Source: a virus. From it: 64,000 nucleotides of DNA. The position numbers and the translations under genes were made by a program. The stretch's first letter is position 1; each line of letters opens with the position of its first letter. The notes below the pieces were generated by a model. That model was not told where the DNA came from. It saw only the letters and a list, made by a program, of their open reading frames with translations, and searched no databases. Shown one piece after another: positions 16,909-26,107 of this stretch. The stretch is taken from the IMG/VR virus record IMGVR_UViG_3300035034_001463, positions 22,271 through 86,270 of that record. One strand, 5' to 3'.

Positions 16909-18297
16909 ATGGATTTTAATAAAGTATATAACAGGATAAAAGAAATTGATCTTAATCTTGATAAAAAGAATAAATTAACTGAAACAGCTTCAGTTAACCT
17001 ATCATTAACCGGAGAAAACGCATCTGAAGTTGAACAACTTATGTCAATGTTTAAGAATGCTGGTGTTGCTCCACCACCCGAGATGTCAAAACCACCTGAA
17101 ATGCCAGACGGTCCTCCAAAACCTTCACTTTCAGTTACTGGAATAGGCGCCGGTGAACTAGGCGCACCTATTGATGTTGATGCTCCTAATGGAATGGCAA
17201 AAGCAATGGATCGTGCAGCAGACGAACACGAAGCAATGATGGACAACGGAGTTGATGAGCGGGAAACAGATCCAGCGCAAGATGATTCGGATAGATGGGA
17301 ATCAATGCAATCGTGTATCGAAGTTGTTGACAAAGATTGGCAGAAAAAGAAATACTCATACGATGAAGCACAATCGATGGCAGCTTTAGTTGAAAAAGCA
17401 ACTGGTCAAGATGCTGTTTCAGTTTTACATTTCTTAGAAAATGAAGGTAGAGTAGAAGAAAAATCAGAAGATGTTGAAGAATGGGATAATTCACCAGACG
17501 AAGATTATCAAGATAATGATTACATGCAACATGATCTAGCAGGCGGTGCTGGACCCAAGAGTAAGATGTATTCGCCTGCAGCCAACGGAGACAATCCAAT
17601 GTCTGTTGGTGAAGAATTAACAAAGAAATTAGAGGATCTAAGTGTTATGGATAATAAAAGAACAGAGAGTATACGCGATCAGTTGTATGCAGCTCTAAGC
17701 GAAAAGATTGTAAAAGAAACCAAATGCAATTGCAATTGCGGTAAGTCACCATGTGAAAAGTGTGGAAAGACACATCATAATGTAAAAGAAGGCGCTTACA
17801 AAGATGGTGAAAAAGACAAAATCGAAAAGAAGGTAAAGTCCGGAGAATTCAAAAAAGGTAAAACTAAAAAGGCAGTTGGATCTTCAGGTAAGAAGCCAGG
17901 ACAGAACCATTCGGGACATTTAACAAAAGACGGACAAGGTAAAGTAAGGAAGTTTGGTGAAACAAAGAAACCAAACTTAGAAAATACAAGAGACACAAAG
18001 GGTCCAGACAAAAAGACCAAAGAAGCGTTTTCAGGAACAGGAAAGACTTCTCGTCCAGGCGATCAATTAAAGGGAACCCACAAAGCTGGTAAGAGTTCAC
18101 CTACTACAGGTCCTGAACAGAAGAATGTTACTAAGGGTAAATTAGTAGGTGATAGTAAGATTAACAATAAGAAAGCTATGTCCGAAAGCAAAGAAGTAAA
18201 TGATATTATTGCTTTAGCTACTCACAAGGTTGGCAATCAAAGAGTTGCTTCTAGTACTAAATCAATGATGGATCTTAAGAAATTAGCAGGACTATAA
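16909..18297 (+). CDS. Large hydrophilic internal-type protein with Cys/His cluster
   Basis: 462 residues, low complexity. The N-terminal third has SVNLSLTGENASEVEQLMSM, a segment I recall in marine T4-like phages, then a Pro/Gly stretch. Residues about 155-185 read YDEAQSMAALVEKATGQDAV. A CNCNCGKSPCEKCGKTHH cluster near residue 275 could bind zinc. The last 180 residues are Lys/Gly/Thr-rich and disordered, ending in a short conserved-looking helix (SMMDLKKLAGL). A DNA-binding internal or scaffold protein is a guess from composition. It is directly upstream of the terminase. Confidence 0.5.
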   Translation: MDFNKVYNRIKEIDLNLDKKNKLTETASVNLSLTGENASEVEQLMSMFKNAGVAPPPEMSKPPEMPDGPPKPSLSVTGIGAGELGAPIDVDAPNGMAKAMDRAADEHEAMMDNGVDERETDPAQDDSDRWESMQSCIEVVDKDWQKKKYSYDEAQSMAALVEKATGQDAVSVLHFLENEGRVEEKSEDVEEWDNSPDEDYQDNDYMQHDLAGGAGPKSKMYSPAANGDNPMSVGEELTKKLEDLSVMDNKRTESIRDQLYAALSEKIVKETKCNCNCGKSPCEKCGKTHHNVKEGAYKDGEKDKIEKKVKSGEFKKGKTKKAVGSSGKKPGQNHSGHLTKDGQGKVRKFGETKKPNLENTRDTKGPDKKTKEAFSGTGKTSRPGDQLKGTHKAGKSSPTTGPEQKNVTKGKLVGDSKINNKKAMSESKEVNDIIALATHKVGNQRVASSTKSMMDLKKLAGL

Positions 18298-18298
18298 A

Positions 18299-18937
18299 AT
18301 GAGTAGAAATGTAGACGGAGTTCTTGTTAAGAAGGCAAACCAACAGGAAAAATATACACAAGACCAAATTGATGATTTAGTTAGGTGTATGGATCCAGAA
18401 GATGGACATCATTATTTTTTAAGGAACTTCTTCTACATACAGCATTCTGTCAAAGGAGAATTGCTGTTTGACCCATTTTCTTACCAAACAAGATTATTAG
18501 ATAGTTATCACAAATATCGATTTAATATTAATATGTTACCTCGACAAACAGGAAAAACTACCTGTGCTGCAGGATATTTGCTTTGGTATGCAATGTTTAA
18601 TCCTAATCAAACTATTCTAATTGCGGCTCATAAATATACCGGTGCATTAGAAATTATGCAACGAATACGGTATGCTTATGAAATGTGTCCTGATCATGTA
18701 CGTGCAGGACAAACAGAATATAATAAAGGAAGTATTGTTTTTGAAAATGGTTCAAGAATTGTCGCTCAAACTACAACCAATAATACCGGTCGTGGTATGG
18801 CTATATCATTATTATATTGCTTGGACGGCGACACTACTACGGTCCAAATTCGAAATAAATTGACAAAAATAGAAGAAACTGTTACACTAAAAGATCTATA
18901 CGTAAGATTAACAGGAGCCACAAAGGTCCTAGTTTAA
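18299..18937 (+). CDS. gp17: Terminase large subunit N-part fused to N-intein (split gp17, gene 1 of 2)
   Basis: Residues 1-173 are the N-extein, the ATPase half of the packaging motor, with Walker A PRQTGKTT at 81-88 and the conserved HKYTGALEIMQRIRYAYE. Residue 174 is the intein Cys1 (18818-18820), followed by a short 39-residue N-intein, CLDGDTTTVQIRNKLTKIEE..., then LKDLYVRL and a stop. The GDT and LKDLYxRL pattern resembles the atypically split AceL-TerL intein (25-residue N-part). The break falls just before Walker B, so the gene product alone cannot hydrolyse ATP. Confidence 0.9.
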   Translation: MSRNVDGVLVKKANQQEKYTQDQIDDLVRCMDPEDGHHYFLRNFFYIQHSVKGELLFDPFSYQTRLLDSYHKYRFNINMLPRQTGKTTCAAGYLLWYAMFNPNQTILIAAHKYTGALEIMQRIRYAYEMCPDHVRAGQTEYNKGSIVFENGSRIVAQTTTNNTGRGMAISLLYCLDGDTTTVQIRNKLTKIEETVTLKDLYVRLTGATKVLV

Positions 18938-18952
18938 CAGAAAGCTTGTAAT

Positions 18953-19888
18953 ATGCAAATAAAAATTAAAAAGTTCATAGAACGTAATCAAAAAAGAAAT
19001 CAAAAACTATATCAATCTGAAATGAAAGAGCGTATTGATTATATTGTGTGTCCGGTTAGTAATCAACGATTGAGTATGATTAAATCATCTTATATCGTCA
19101 ACGTATTAGAAATGACAGTTGAAGAATACGACCGGTTGTATCCGGGTATTAGAGGTGTTAGCGAAGCAAGAAAACGAAATATTAAAATGGGTCTTAAAAA
19201 GATTGACGCAGAAACTGGCTTGTCTAAATACGAAGTTGGCCAAGTCAAAGCGAGAAAAATCTTAAAGCAAAAAGATTCTGATGGTCTAAGTGGGTATGAT
19301 AAAAAAGGTAAAAAAACTCGTGCAACACATATGGCAAATGTTGATGAATTTGGTAGGAATGGCTACCGCCGGCAAGCTGATGCCAGATTAACTACAATAT
19401 TGCCCAACGGTTTAACCATCGAACAAAATGCACACAAAAAACAGAAACAAACCTTAATTAAAAACAATAAAACAGGCACCGGTGGTGCTAGCAAACTTTC
19501 TAAAAGAGTTTTGAAACCGATTATTGATTGGTTAGATCAAAACGAAATCAAATATTATTTTGATAAAAACGAATATGGGATTAAAGATACAGCGACTGAA
19601 AATTATTATTTTTGGGATTTAACTATTCCGAAATTTAAGATGGCAATAGAATATCAATCAACGGCCTGGCATGCAGATCCAACTCTTTCTGAATCAGAAT
19701 GGAAGGATTGGAAACCACCTAGAGGTAAGAAGAAATCTGCAGATGAAGTATTAACATATGACTATAATAAAGCCCGTTCGTTATTTAAAAATAGACAATT
19801 TTTAACATATTACATCTGGCAATCAACGCAAGACCTAATCGTAAAGGAAATTATATGTTTGTTGAAAACAATGAATATGAAATATTAA
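18953..19888 (+). CDS. Homing endonuclease, VSR-like (EDxHD-type), inserted in the split terminase
   Basis: 311 residues, inserted between the two halves of the terminase. The C-terminal nuclease region is YYFWDLTIPKFKMAIEYQST, then AWHADPTLSESEW, SADEVLTYDYNKARSL and YYIWQSTQDL, matching the VSR-like family described in fractured-gene split-intein loci. The N-terminal half has DNA-binding-like helices. Its 3' end overlaps the C-intein gene by 34 bases. It probably drives homing of the whole split locus. No strong Shine-Dalgarno precedes its ATG, so expression may be low. Confidence 0.85.
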   Translation: MQIKIKKFIERNQKRNQKLYQSEMKERIDYIVCPVSNQRLSMIKSSYIVNVLEMTVEEYDRLYPGIRGVSEARKRNIKMGLKKIDAETGLSKYEVGQVKARKILKQKDSDGLSGYDKKGKKTRATHMANVDEFGRNGYRRQADARLTTILPNGLTIEQNAHKKQKQTLIKNNKTGTGGASKLSKRVLKPIIDWLDQNEIKYYFDKNEYGIKDTATENYYFWDLTIPKFKMAIEYQSTAWHADPTLSESEWKDWKPPRGKKKSADEVLTYDYNKARSLFKNRQFLTYYIWQSTQDLIVKEIICLLKTMNMKY

Positions 19889-21240
19889 CTCCAACAGGAT
19901 GGAAAGATTTCCGAGGAGTATCGTGTGCTGGTGAAAAAATTACATACAATATTGTTACAGATAATAATAGTATTAATGCAACATTGGGGCATTATTTTTT
20001 TATTAACAATGAAAGAAGAAAAGTAGCCGATTTGTTGGTTGGTGATATTATTGAAACAAATAATACCCATGAAAAAATTATATCAATTACAGAAAACCCG
20101 TCGTCGGTAGTTTATGATATAATTGAAGTAGATGAAGACAACCATAAGTTTATAGCTAATAATATTACAACTAAAAATTGTGACGAGTTTGCGTTTGTTC
20201 CACCTAACATTGCTATAGAATTTTGGACTTCTATATCACCTACTCTAGCAACTGGTGGACGTGCTATTATAACATCTACACCAAACTCAGACGAAGATAC
20301 TTTTGCTACTATCTGGAAAGAAGCAGAAAATAAATTTGACGAATATGGTAATGAAGGCACAGTGGGAGAAAATGGATTTCATTCTTTTACTGTTGCATGG
20401 AACGAACATCCGGACCGTGATGAGGAATGGAAAAAAGCAGAAACAGGTCGTATAGGTGAAGAAAGATTCCGGCGTGAATATGGGTGTGAATTCCTTGTAT
20501 TTGACGAAACTCTTATATCTTCTATTAAATTAGCAAACATGCCCGGGCGAGAACCATTACTTAACATGGGACAAACACGCTGGTATAAAAAACCAAATAA
20601 GAAATTTAGTTATGTTGTTGCACTTGATCCTTCTATGGGAACCGGCGGTAACGATGCTGCTATACAAGTATTTGAAGTTCCTACATATGAACAAATAGGA
20701 GAATGGAAACATAACTCTACAGCTATTCCTGGACAAATACGAGTACTAAGAGAAATATGTAATTATCTTGAAGAAATGTGCGGCTCCTCGTCTAACATTT
20801 ATTGGAGTGTTGAAAACAATACAATAGGAGAAGCTGCTCTTATTGTTATTGAAGATTTTGGTGAAGAAACTATTCCTGGATTGTTTGTATCAGAACCTAT
20901 GAGAAAAGGACATATACGCAAATTTCGAAAAGGATTTAATACCACGCACGGAACTAAAATTTCAGCTTGTGCTAAGTTAAAAACTCTAATCGAAAACGAT
21001 AAATTTAAAATTAATTCTAAACCTCTTATTTCTCAATTAAAGGATTTTGTTGCTCATTCTACAACCTACAAAGGAAAGAACGATCGACCAGATGATTTAG
21101 TATCTGCTATTCTTCTTACAATAAGAGTATTAACCGTAATGAAAGATTGGGACCCTGCTGTATATCAAACATTTGTTCAAGCCGACCCCGACGATTATTA
21201 CGATGTAAGACCAATGCCGATGTTTATAACAATGGGTTGA
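19855..21240 (+). CDS. gp17: C-intein fused to terminase large subunit C-part (split gp17, gene 2 of 2)
   Basis: Residues 1-108 are the C-intein: MFVENNEYEILTPTGWKDFR, TLGHYFFINN (block B-like His), VVYDIIEVDEDNHKFIAN (block F) and NITTKN with terminal Asn (20176-20178). Cys+1 (20179) starts the C-extein CDEFAFVPPN, the Walker B acidic pair. The nuclease domain begins with VVALDPSMGTGGNDAA near residue 258. After splicing the product would be about 526 residues (T4 gp17: 610). AAGGA lies 7 bases before ATG. Confidence 0.92.
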   Translation: MFVENNEYEILTPTGWKDFRGVSCAGEKITYNIVTDNNSINATLGHYFFINNERRKVADLLVGDIIETNNTHEKIISITENPSSVVYDIIEVDEDNHKFIANNITTKNCDEFAFVPPNIAIEFWTSISPTLATGGRAIITSTPNSDEDTFATIWKEAENKFDEYGNEGTVGENGFHSFTVAWNEHPDRDEEWKKAETGRIGEERFRREYGCEFLVFDETLISSIKLANMPGREPLLNMGQTRWYKKPNKKFSYVVALDPSMGTGGNDAAIQVFEVPTYEQIGEWKHNSTAIPGQIRVLREICNYLEEMCGSSSNIYWSVENNTIGEAALIVIEDFGEETIPGLFVSEPMRKGHIRKFRKGFNTTHGTKISACAKLKTLIENDKFKINSKPLISQLKDFVAHSTTYKGKNDRPDDLVSAILLTIRVLTVMKDWDPAVYQTFVQADPDDYYDVRPMPMFITMG

Positions 21241-21246
21241 TAAATA
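21239..21246 (+). promoter_or_regulatory. Late promoter GATAAATA overlapping the terminase stop, 4 bases before next ATG
   Basis: GATAAATACGATATG: the G and first A of the box belong to the TGA stop of gp17. A 4-base gap to ATG predicts a leaderless mRNA. Confidence 0.6.
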
Positions 21247-21250
21247 CGAT

Positions 21251-23131
21251 ATGAGAGATTTAGACACAATAGGCGAAGAACTTTTTAACAAAATACGAGG
21301 AAGATTTCCGTCGGTATCAATAGGTACCGCTGAAGGACAAGTAACAAATGAACCTTCAGAGGCAAGATTTTTTGATTTTAGTTACGAAAATAATTCAGAC
21401 TCGCAAGGCAAAGTGTCAGTTAGTTTAAGTGAAGAAGAAGGAGTAGTTATACTCTTTAATAGTGATTCTATAGCAATAGAAAATGGAATAGCTAAATCAC
21501 AATGGTATGGATTTCTTAAAGAACTTAGAAAATTTGCTCGAAAGAGAGCTCTTAATTTTGAAACAAGAGATATAGAGCGTGACAATTTACAAAAGAGAGA
21601 TTACTCGTATCTCGCTACGAGTCCAGGAGATGATAAAATGACAGAATCAAAGATGTACGGAACATCAAAGGTAAGTTTTCAAGATATTGGGAATGCTAGA
21701 TTAAGACTTCAGCACACCCAGCGCGTCAATAATGATATACCCGCCGGTAGAACTCAACACATAGAGGGTATTTTTATTGAGAGCGACAACGGAGAAAGAT
21801 TTAAATATCCGTTTAAACACATATCTGGCGCAAGGGCAATGGCAAGACATGTATCAGAAGGCGGAGTACCACATGACGAATTTGGTAAACATATAACTGG
21901 ATTATCTGAAGAATTGGCCAACCTCAAGAAGTTTAAAACATACATGGGTCGATCATCTGTTATGGCAGAAGGACTCGGACAATACATGGATGTTGTAAAA
22001 GAACGAGTTATAACTGTTAAGAATCGTATCAATAAACTACAAAAAGAAAACTTTTATAAAGAAGAAATTGAAACTTTTGAAAGTTCAGAATTAACTGAAG
22101 TACCAGAAGATGTAAAACAAGATTGGATCAAGCAACTTACGATTGAACAATTTAACGAAGAACTTAAAGACGTATTTCCATATATCTATAAGTTGATAGG
22201 AGAATCTGGACCAAAAGAATTAAATGCTGATGATTTAGTTGGAGAAGACTCACCAAAAACATCTTCATATACACGCGCCGGACAAAAAGAATGGAATGTA
22301 ACATATGATGAGGGTAAAAAGAAGAATATAAAAACATCATTCCTTACACAACCAAACATGAATATAAGTCAAGCTGCAGAGTTATTTCGTAAAAAGAATC
22401 GTTTAGCAGGTAATGTGCGTTTAAAGTATGTTGGTATTGCAGAAAATGACATCTACATGAATAGTTTTGAAAAAACAATGAATGAGATAGGAAATTATCC
22501 AGACGACTTTGATCAAGGAGCATTTGATCGTTCGCAGGGAACACCTGAACCTGGAGAAGAACGAGCACAAGAAGAAGTCATGGATGAAATTAAAAATCTT
22601 ATCCAAAATTATGATTATTCTCGTTATGATGATTTAACTGATCCTGATGACATCAAAGGATATATGAGCGATGCAGCAAGTGATTTAATACATACTGCAA
22701 TCGAAAATGTAGGTGCAGAAGGATTTTATGATGGAATTATGGAATATTTTACAACCGAATACTTAGATCAAATAAAAGATCAATTGATTAAAAATCATCC
22801 AAATAATGCACAAGAATGTCCGGATGGAGAAGAAGAGGAAGAAAAACCTCAAACACCATTGCCTGAATATATTCTTTCATTATTTGATCGAGACAACGGA
22901 CGATTCCCTAAAGGCGAAACTGCGGTACTTACTGCAATTGAAAAAGATTATGGAAACGAATTTATTAATCCTGCTAAAAATTTCATTGAAAGAATACAGG
23001 AAATTTATAGAGAGCACACGGGAATAACTGTTGATTCTGACATGGAGCCTCTTGCAGACGAAGAACAACAAAGACCATATGAGGATATAACTCGTATGAA
23101 AACTCTTGCAGGTCTTACTTTACTCCGTTAA
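21251..23131 (+). CDS. Large conserved T4-like marine phage protein, function unknown
   Basis: 626 residues. The N-terminal 220 residues contain stretches I recall as conserved in T4-like marine phages: GEELFNKIRGRFPSVSIG, EARFFDFSYEN, FLKELRKFARKRALNFETRD, NLQKRDYSYLA, ESKMYGTSKVSFQDI and GERFKYPFKHISGARAMARH. The C-terminal half is acidic and less ordered. A distant structural or injected role is possible; no enzyme motif is visible. The late box directly upstream supports late, virion-phase expression. Confidence 0.6.
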   Translation: MRDLDTIGEELFNKIRGRFPSVSIGTAEGQVTNEPSEARFFDFSYENNSDSQGKVSVSLSEEEGVVILFNSDSIAIENGIAKSQWYGFLKELRKFARKRALNFETRDIERDNLQKRDYSYLATSPGDDKMTESKMYGTSKVSFQDIGNARLRLQHTQRVNNDIPAGRTQHIEGIFIESDNGERFKYPFKHISGARAMARHVSEGGVPHDEFGKHITGLSEELANLKKFKTYMGRSSVMAEGLGQYMDVVKERVITVKNRINKLQKENFYKEEIETFESSELTEVPEDVKQDWIKQLTIEQFNEELKDVFPYIYKLIGESGPKELNADDLVGEDSPKTSSYTRAGQKEWNVTYDEGKKKNIKTSFLTQPNMNISQAAELFRKKNRLAGNVRLKYVGIAENDIYMNSFEKTMNEIGNYPDDFDQGAFDRSQGTPEPGEERAQEEVMDEIKNLIQNYDYSRYDDLTDPDDIKGYMSDAASDLIHTAIENVGAEGFYDGIMEYFTTEYLDQIKDQLIKNHPNNAQECPDGEEEEEKPQTPLPEYILSLFDRDNGRFPKGETAVLTAIEKDYGNEFINPAKNFIERIQEIYREHTGITVDSDMEPLADEEQQRPYEDITRMKTLAGLTLLR

Positions 23132-23182
23132 TTTGTTCAATAATTTTAATCTAAAATAGGCCACTTTTAGCCGCTTTTCGAC

Positions 23183-23210
23183 TTGACAAGATAAATACTC
23201 TGTGTAATAA
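23183..23210 (+). promoter_or_regulatory. Composite early and late promoter upstream of gp32
   Basis: TTGACA (23183-23188) and TAATAA (23205-23210, 16-base spacer) form a sigma70-type promoter. GATAAATA (23190-23197) lies inside the spacer as a late box. The gene would be transcribed at both stages, sensible for an ssDNA-binding protein needed throughout infection. Confidence 0.6.
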
Positions 23211-23287
23211 TACAATTATTAGTATTGTTGCACTATAGGCAAAATTATAAGCACATAGAAGGCATTTAAAATAAGGAGGCAAATACT

Positions 23288-24280
23288 ATGGCTACACTAG
23301 CAGAAATTAGAGCAAAACTCAAGGAACAAGAGGTCAAAAGTTCCGGACCAGTCGATAACGCAATTTTTCCATTTTGGAATATGAAGGAAGGTGAAACTTC
23401 GGTTTTCCGTTTCCTACCTGACGGTGACAAGTCAGCAGATTTCTTTTGGAAAGAACGTTTGATGATTAAACTACCTTTTGCAGGTGTTAAGGGTCAATCG
23501 GATTCACGTCCAATTACTGTTAATGTTCCTTGCATGGAAATGTACAAGGAAACTTGTCCTGTACTTTCTGAAGTAAGAGGATGGTTTAAGGATCCTAGCA
23601 TGGAAGATATGGGACGTAAATATTGGAAAAAGCGTTCATATATATTCCAGGGTCTAGTTATTGACTCGGCATTAAAGGACGAAACTCCTCCAGAAAATCC
23701 AGTACGTAGGGTTATAATTGGTCCTCAAATCTATCAAATTATCTATTCTGGAATAATTGATCCTGATTTAGAGCATATGCCAACTGATTACGTTAACGGA
23801 CTTGATTTTAAAATCACAAAGACCAGTAAGGGAAGCTTTGCTGATTATTCAACTTCGTCATGGAGTCGTCGTGAACGTCCGCTTTCGGCATCAGAATTAG
23901 AAAGTGTCGAAACACACGGACTTCACAATCTTGGTGATTTTATTCCAAAGAAGCCAACCGAAGTAGAATTAAAGGTTATTTCTGAAATGTTCGAATCGAG
24001 CGTTGATGGAGAACCATATGATCCAGATCGTTGGAGCAATTACTTCCGTCCAAGTGGCATGATAGCAACAACTGGTGATCCGAATAAAAATGATTCGGCT
24101 TCTCCTACTAATGTCAAGCCAGCAGAAGTAAAGGCACCAGTAGTTGATAATAAGGTTGACAATGACGATGAACCACCATTTGATGGTGGCAAGCCAATTG
24201 CACAAAAGACCGAATCAGCAGCAGATGATAATGCTATGGACATCTTAGCAAAGATCCGTAGCCGTCAAAACGCAAGCTAA
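23288..24280 (+). CDS. gp32: gp32 single-stranded DNA-binding protein
   Basis: Coats ssDNA in replication and recombination. The core has IFPFWNMKEGETSVFRFLPD, the conserved start of the OB fold in cyanophage gp32, and SYIFQGLVIDSALKDETPPE. The C-terminal third is acidic and Pro/Asp-rich (NDDEPPFDGG), ending in MDILAKIRSRQNAS, typical of the protein-interaction tail. It has 330 residues (T4: 301). AAGGAGG precedes the ATG. It starts the cluster gp32-uvsX-uvsY. Confidence 0.92.
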   Translation: MATLAEIRAKLKEQEVKSSGPVDNAIFPFWNMKEGETSVFRFLPDGDKSADFFWKERLMIKLPFAGVKGQSDSRPITVNVPCMEMYKETCPVLSEVRGWFKDPSMEDMGRKYWKKRSYIFQGLVIDSALKDETPPENPVRRVIIGPQIYQIIYSGIIDPDLEHMPTDYVNGLDFKITKTSKGSFADYSTSSWSRRERPLSASELESVETHGLHNLGDFIPKKPTEVELKVISEMFESSVDGEPYDPDRWSNYFRPSGMIATTGDPNKNDSASPTNVKPAEVKAPVVDNKVDNDDEPPFDGGKPIAQKTESAADDNAMDILAKIRSRQNAS

Positions 24281-24287
24281 TAAAAAC

Positions 24288-24309
24288 GGGGCGGCAGCAA
24301 TGTCGCCCC
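24288..24309 (+). terminator. Hairpin after gp32, weak terminator or mRNA-stability element
   Basis: GGGGCGGCA and TGTCGCCCC pair (one G-U) around a GCAA tetraloop. The plus strand lacks a clean T run (AACTTT follows), so termination on + is uncertain. It may protect the gp32 mRNA 3' end or separate gp32 from uvsX. Confidence 0.55.
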
Positions 24310-24334
24310 AACTTTCAACAATCAAGGAGAAAAT

Positions 24335-25459
24335 ATGGCGAACAAGAGCTTCGATCCCACTAAATTTCGAAAAGACTTAACAAAATCAATAAATGGTATG
24401 AGTGCTGGATTTCATGATCCAACCGATTGGATATCAACTGGTAGTTATGCACTCAATTATCTTGTAAGTGGTAATTTTAATAAAGGAATTCCTTTAGGTA
24501 AGGTTAGTGTATTTGCAGGAGAATCCGGTTCGGGAAAATCATATATTTGTGCAGGTAATGTTATCAAAGCAGCACAAGCTCAAGATATTTTTGTTGTATT
24601 AATTGATACAGAAAATGCACTTGATGAAACTTGGCTAAAAGCATTAGATGTTGACACATCTGAAGAAAAATTGCTCAAACTAAACATGGCAATGATAGAC
24701 GACGTCGCTAAGACAATATCAATGTTTATGAAAGGTTATAAAGAACAAGCAGAAGAAGAACGACAAAAGGTTCTCTTTGTTGTAGACTCTCTTGGTATGT
24801 TAATGACCCCAACTGAAGTTAATCAATTTGATGCAGGAGATATGAAAGGTGATATGGGTCGTAAGGCAAAAGCACTTAAGACCCTGGTTACTAACTGTGT
24901 AAACATGTTTGGAGCACACAATGTAGGTATGGTAGCAACTAACCATACCTATGCTTCACAAGATATGTTTGATCCGGATGATAAGATATCCGGAGGAGCA
25001 GGATTCATTTATGCTTCTTCTATTGTAGTAGCAATAAAGAAGCTAAAATTAAAAGAAGACGAAGACGGAAAGAAAACATCTGAAGTGCATGGAATACGCG
25101 CGGCCTGTAAGGTAGTTAAGTCGAGATACTCTAAGCCATTTGAAGCAGTACAAATAAAAATTCCGTATTCTACAGGAATGGATCCTTATAGTGGGTTAGT
25201 TGATTTATTTGAGAAGAAGGGATTAATTACCCAACAAGGAAATCGATTAAAATATATTGATTCTTTTGGTAAAGAACACTTAGCATATAGAAAAGACTGG
25301 AATGGCAAAATGCTTGATCTAGTTATGTCAGATTTTGAAGAAAAAACAAACAGCAAGGTAAATATCGGCGAAGAGAGCGAAGAGAGCGAAGCCGAATTAA
25401 TCGGCGAAGACAACCAAGCCGAGGAGTTAGAGCTGGATGGAAGAGAACAGGATTATTGA
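24335..25459 (+). CDS. uvsX: UvsX recombinase (RecA-like)
   Basis: Forms filaments on ssDNA and performs strand exchange. Walker A is GESGSGKS (about residues 67-74), Walker B VLFVVDSLGML, and the L2-like loop contains KISGGAGFIYASSIVVAIKK. The N-terminus has IDTENALDETWL-type features downstream of Walker A as in T4 UvsX. It has 374 residues with an acidic C-terminal tail containing EESEESEAE. AAGGAGA precedes the ATG. Confidence 0.95.
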   Translation: MANKSFDPTKFRKDLTKSINGMSAGFHDPTDWISTGSYALNYLVSGNFNKGIPLGKVSVFAGESGSGKSYICAGNVIKAAQAQDIFVVLIDTENALDETWLKALDVDTSEEKLLKLNMAMIDDVAKTISMFMKGYKEQAEEERQKVLFVVDSLGMLMTPTEVNQFDAGDMKGDMGRKAKALKTLVTNCVNMFGAHNVGMVATNHTYASQDMFDPDDKISGGAGFIYASSIVVAIKKLKLKEDEDGKKTSEVHGIRAACKVVKSRYSKPFEAVQIKIPYSTGMDPYSGLVDLFEKKGLITQQGNRLKYIDSFGKEHLAYRKDWNGKMLDLVMSDFEEKTNSKVNIGEESEESEAELIGEDNQAEELELDGREQDY

Positions 25460-25652
25460 CACGTGGATGCTTTTTAGAGAATACCTTGATAAAAAGCAAA
25501 TAGAGATAGTAGCAGAAAAGTATATTGATATGCTTGCTGATTACGGTGTTGATGAAGAATCACTTACAAATGCACTAGGTTCGGATGGCTCATTAGATGA
25601 AGCCATCCGATACTATCTTGATCTTGACGGAGAAGACGAAGAGGATTATTAA
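25437..25652 (+). CDS. Small conserved acidic protein between uvsX and uvsY
   Basis: 71 residues: LFREYLDKKQIEIVAEKYID, then MLADYGVDEESLTNALGSDG and a strongly acidic end (DGEDEEDY). I recall similar small proteins near uvsX in marine T4-like phages. It overlaps uvsX by 23 bases and uvsY by one base, so it is translated as part of the recombination operon. Function unknown. Confidence 0.6.
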   Translation: MEENRIIDTWMLFREYLDKKQIEIVAEKYIDMLADYGVDEESLTNALGSDGSLDEAIRYYLDLDGEDEEDY

Positions 25653-26107
25653 TGGGGTGGTATAGCAAAGTTTCTGATGATTTATCAGAAATACCAAATG
25701 CTATCACTTACTTTGAAAACGAGCTAATTGAAGCACGTAAAGAGGTACAGTTGAACGGAGTTGTAGAAAAATCCGCAGCAAAAATGCCTGGAATAATTGA
25801 GTATAGATTTGCTCAATTACAAGAAATAGAAGCAATACTTAGACATCTCGAAATACAATTACGAAAAATTCGTAGTAAATGGTTTAAAAAGTATCTTGAA
25901 CATTATCAACGATCTTTAAGTAGTCGCGATGTTGAAAAGTATGTTGATGGAGAATCCGAAGTAATAACTTACGAAGATTTAATAAATGAATTTGCATTAT
26001 TAAGAAATAAGTGGTTAGCAATAATGAAAGGTCTTGATCAAAAACAATGGCAAATAACTAACATTGTTAGATTAAGAGTAGCAGGAATGGAAGATGCTTC
26101 AGTCTAA
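25652..26107 (+). CDS. uvsY: UvsY recombination mediator
   Basis: Loads UvsX onto gp32-coated ssDNA. Recognised by IPNAITYFENELIEARKEVQ, then IIEYRFAQLQEIEAILRHLE and ALLRNKWLAIMKGLDQKQWQ, a helical pattern typical of UvsY in marine phages. It has 151 residues (T4: 137). The gene abuts and overlaps the small acidic gene and the following glycosyltransferase. Confidence 0.85.
   Translation: MGWYSKVSDDLSEIPNAITYFENELIEARKEVQLNGVVEKSAAKMPGIIEYRFAQLQEIEAILRHLEIQLRKIRSKWFKKYLEHYQRSLSSRDVEKYVDGESEVITYEDLINEFALLRNKWLAIMKGLDQKQWQITNIVRLRVAGMEDASV

Noticed and set aside
24288-24309. Strong intrinsic terminator after gp32
   Set aside because: The stem is good but the plus strand has no T run, so it is listed only as a weak terminator or stability element.
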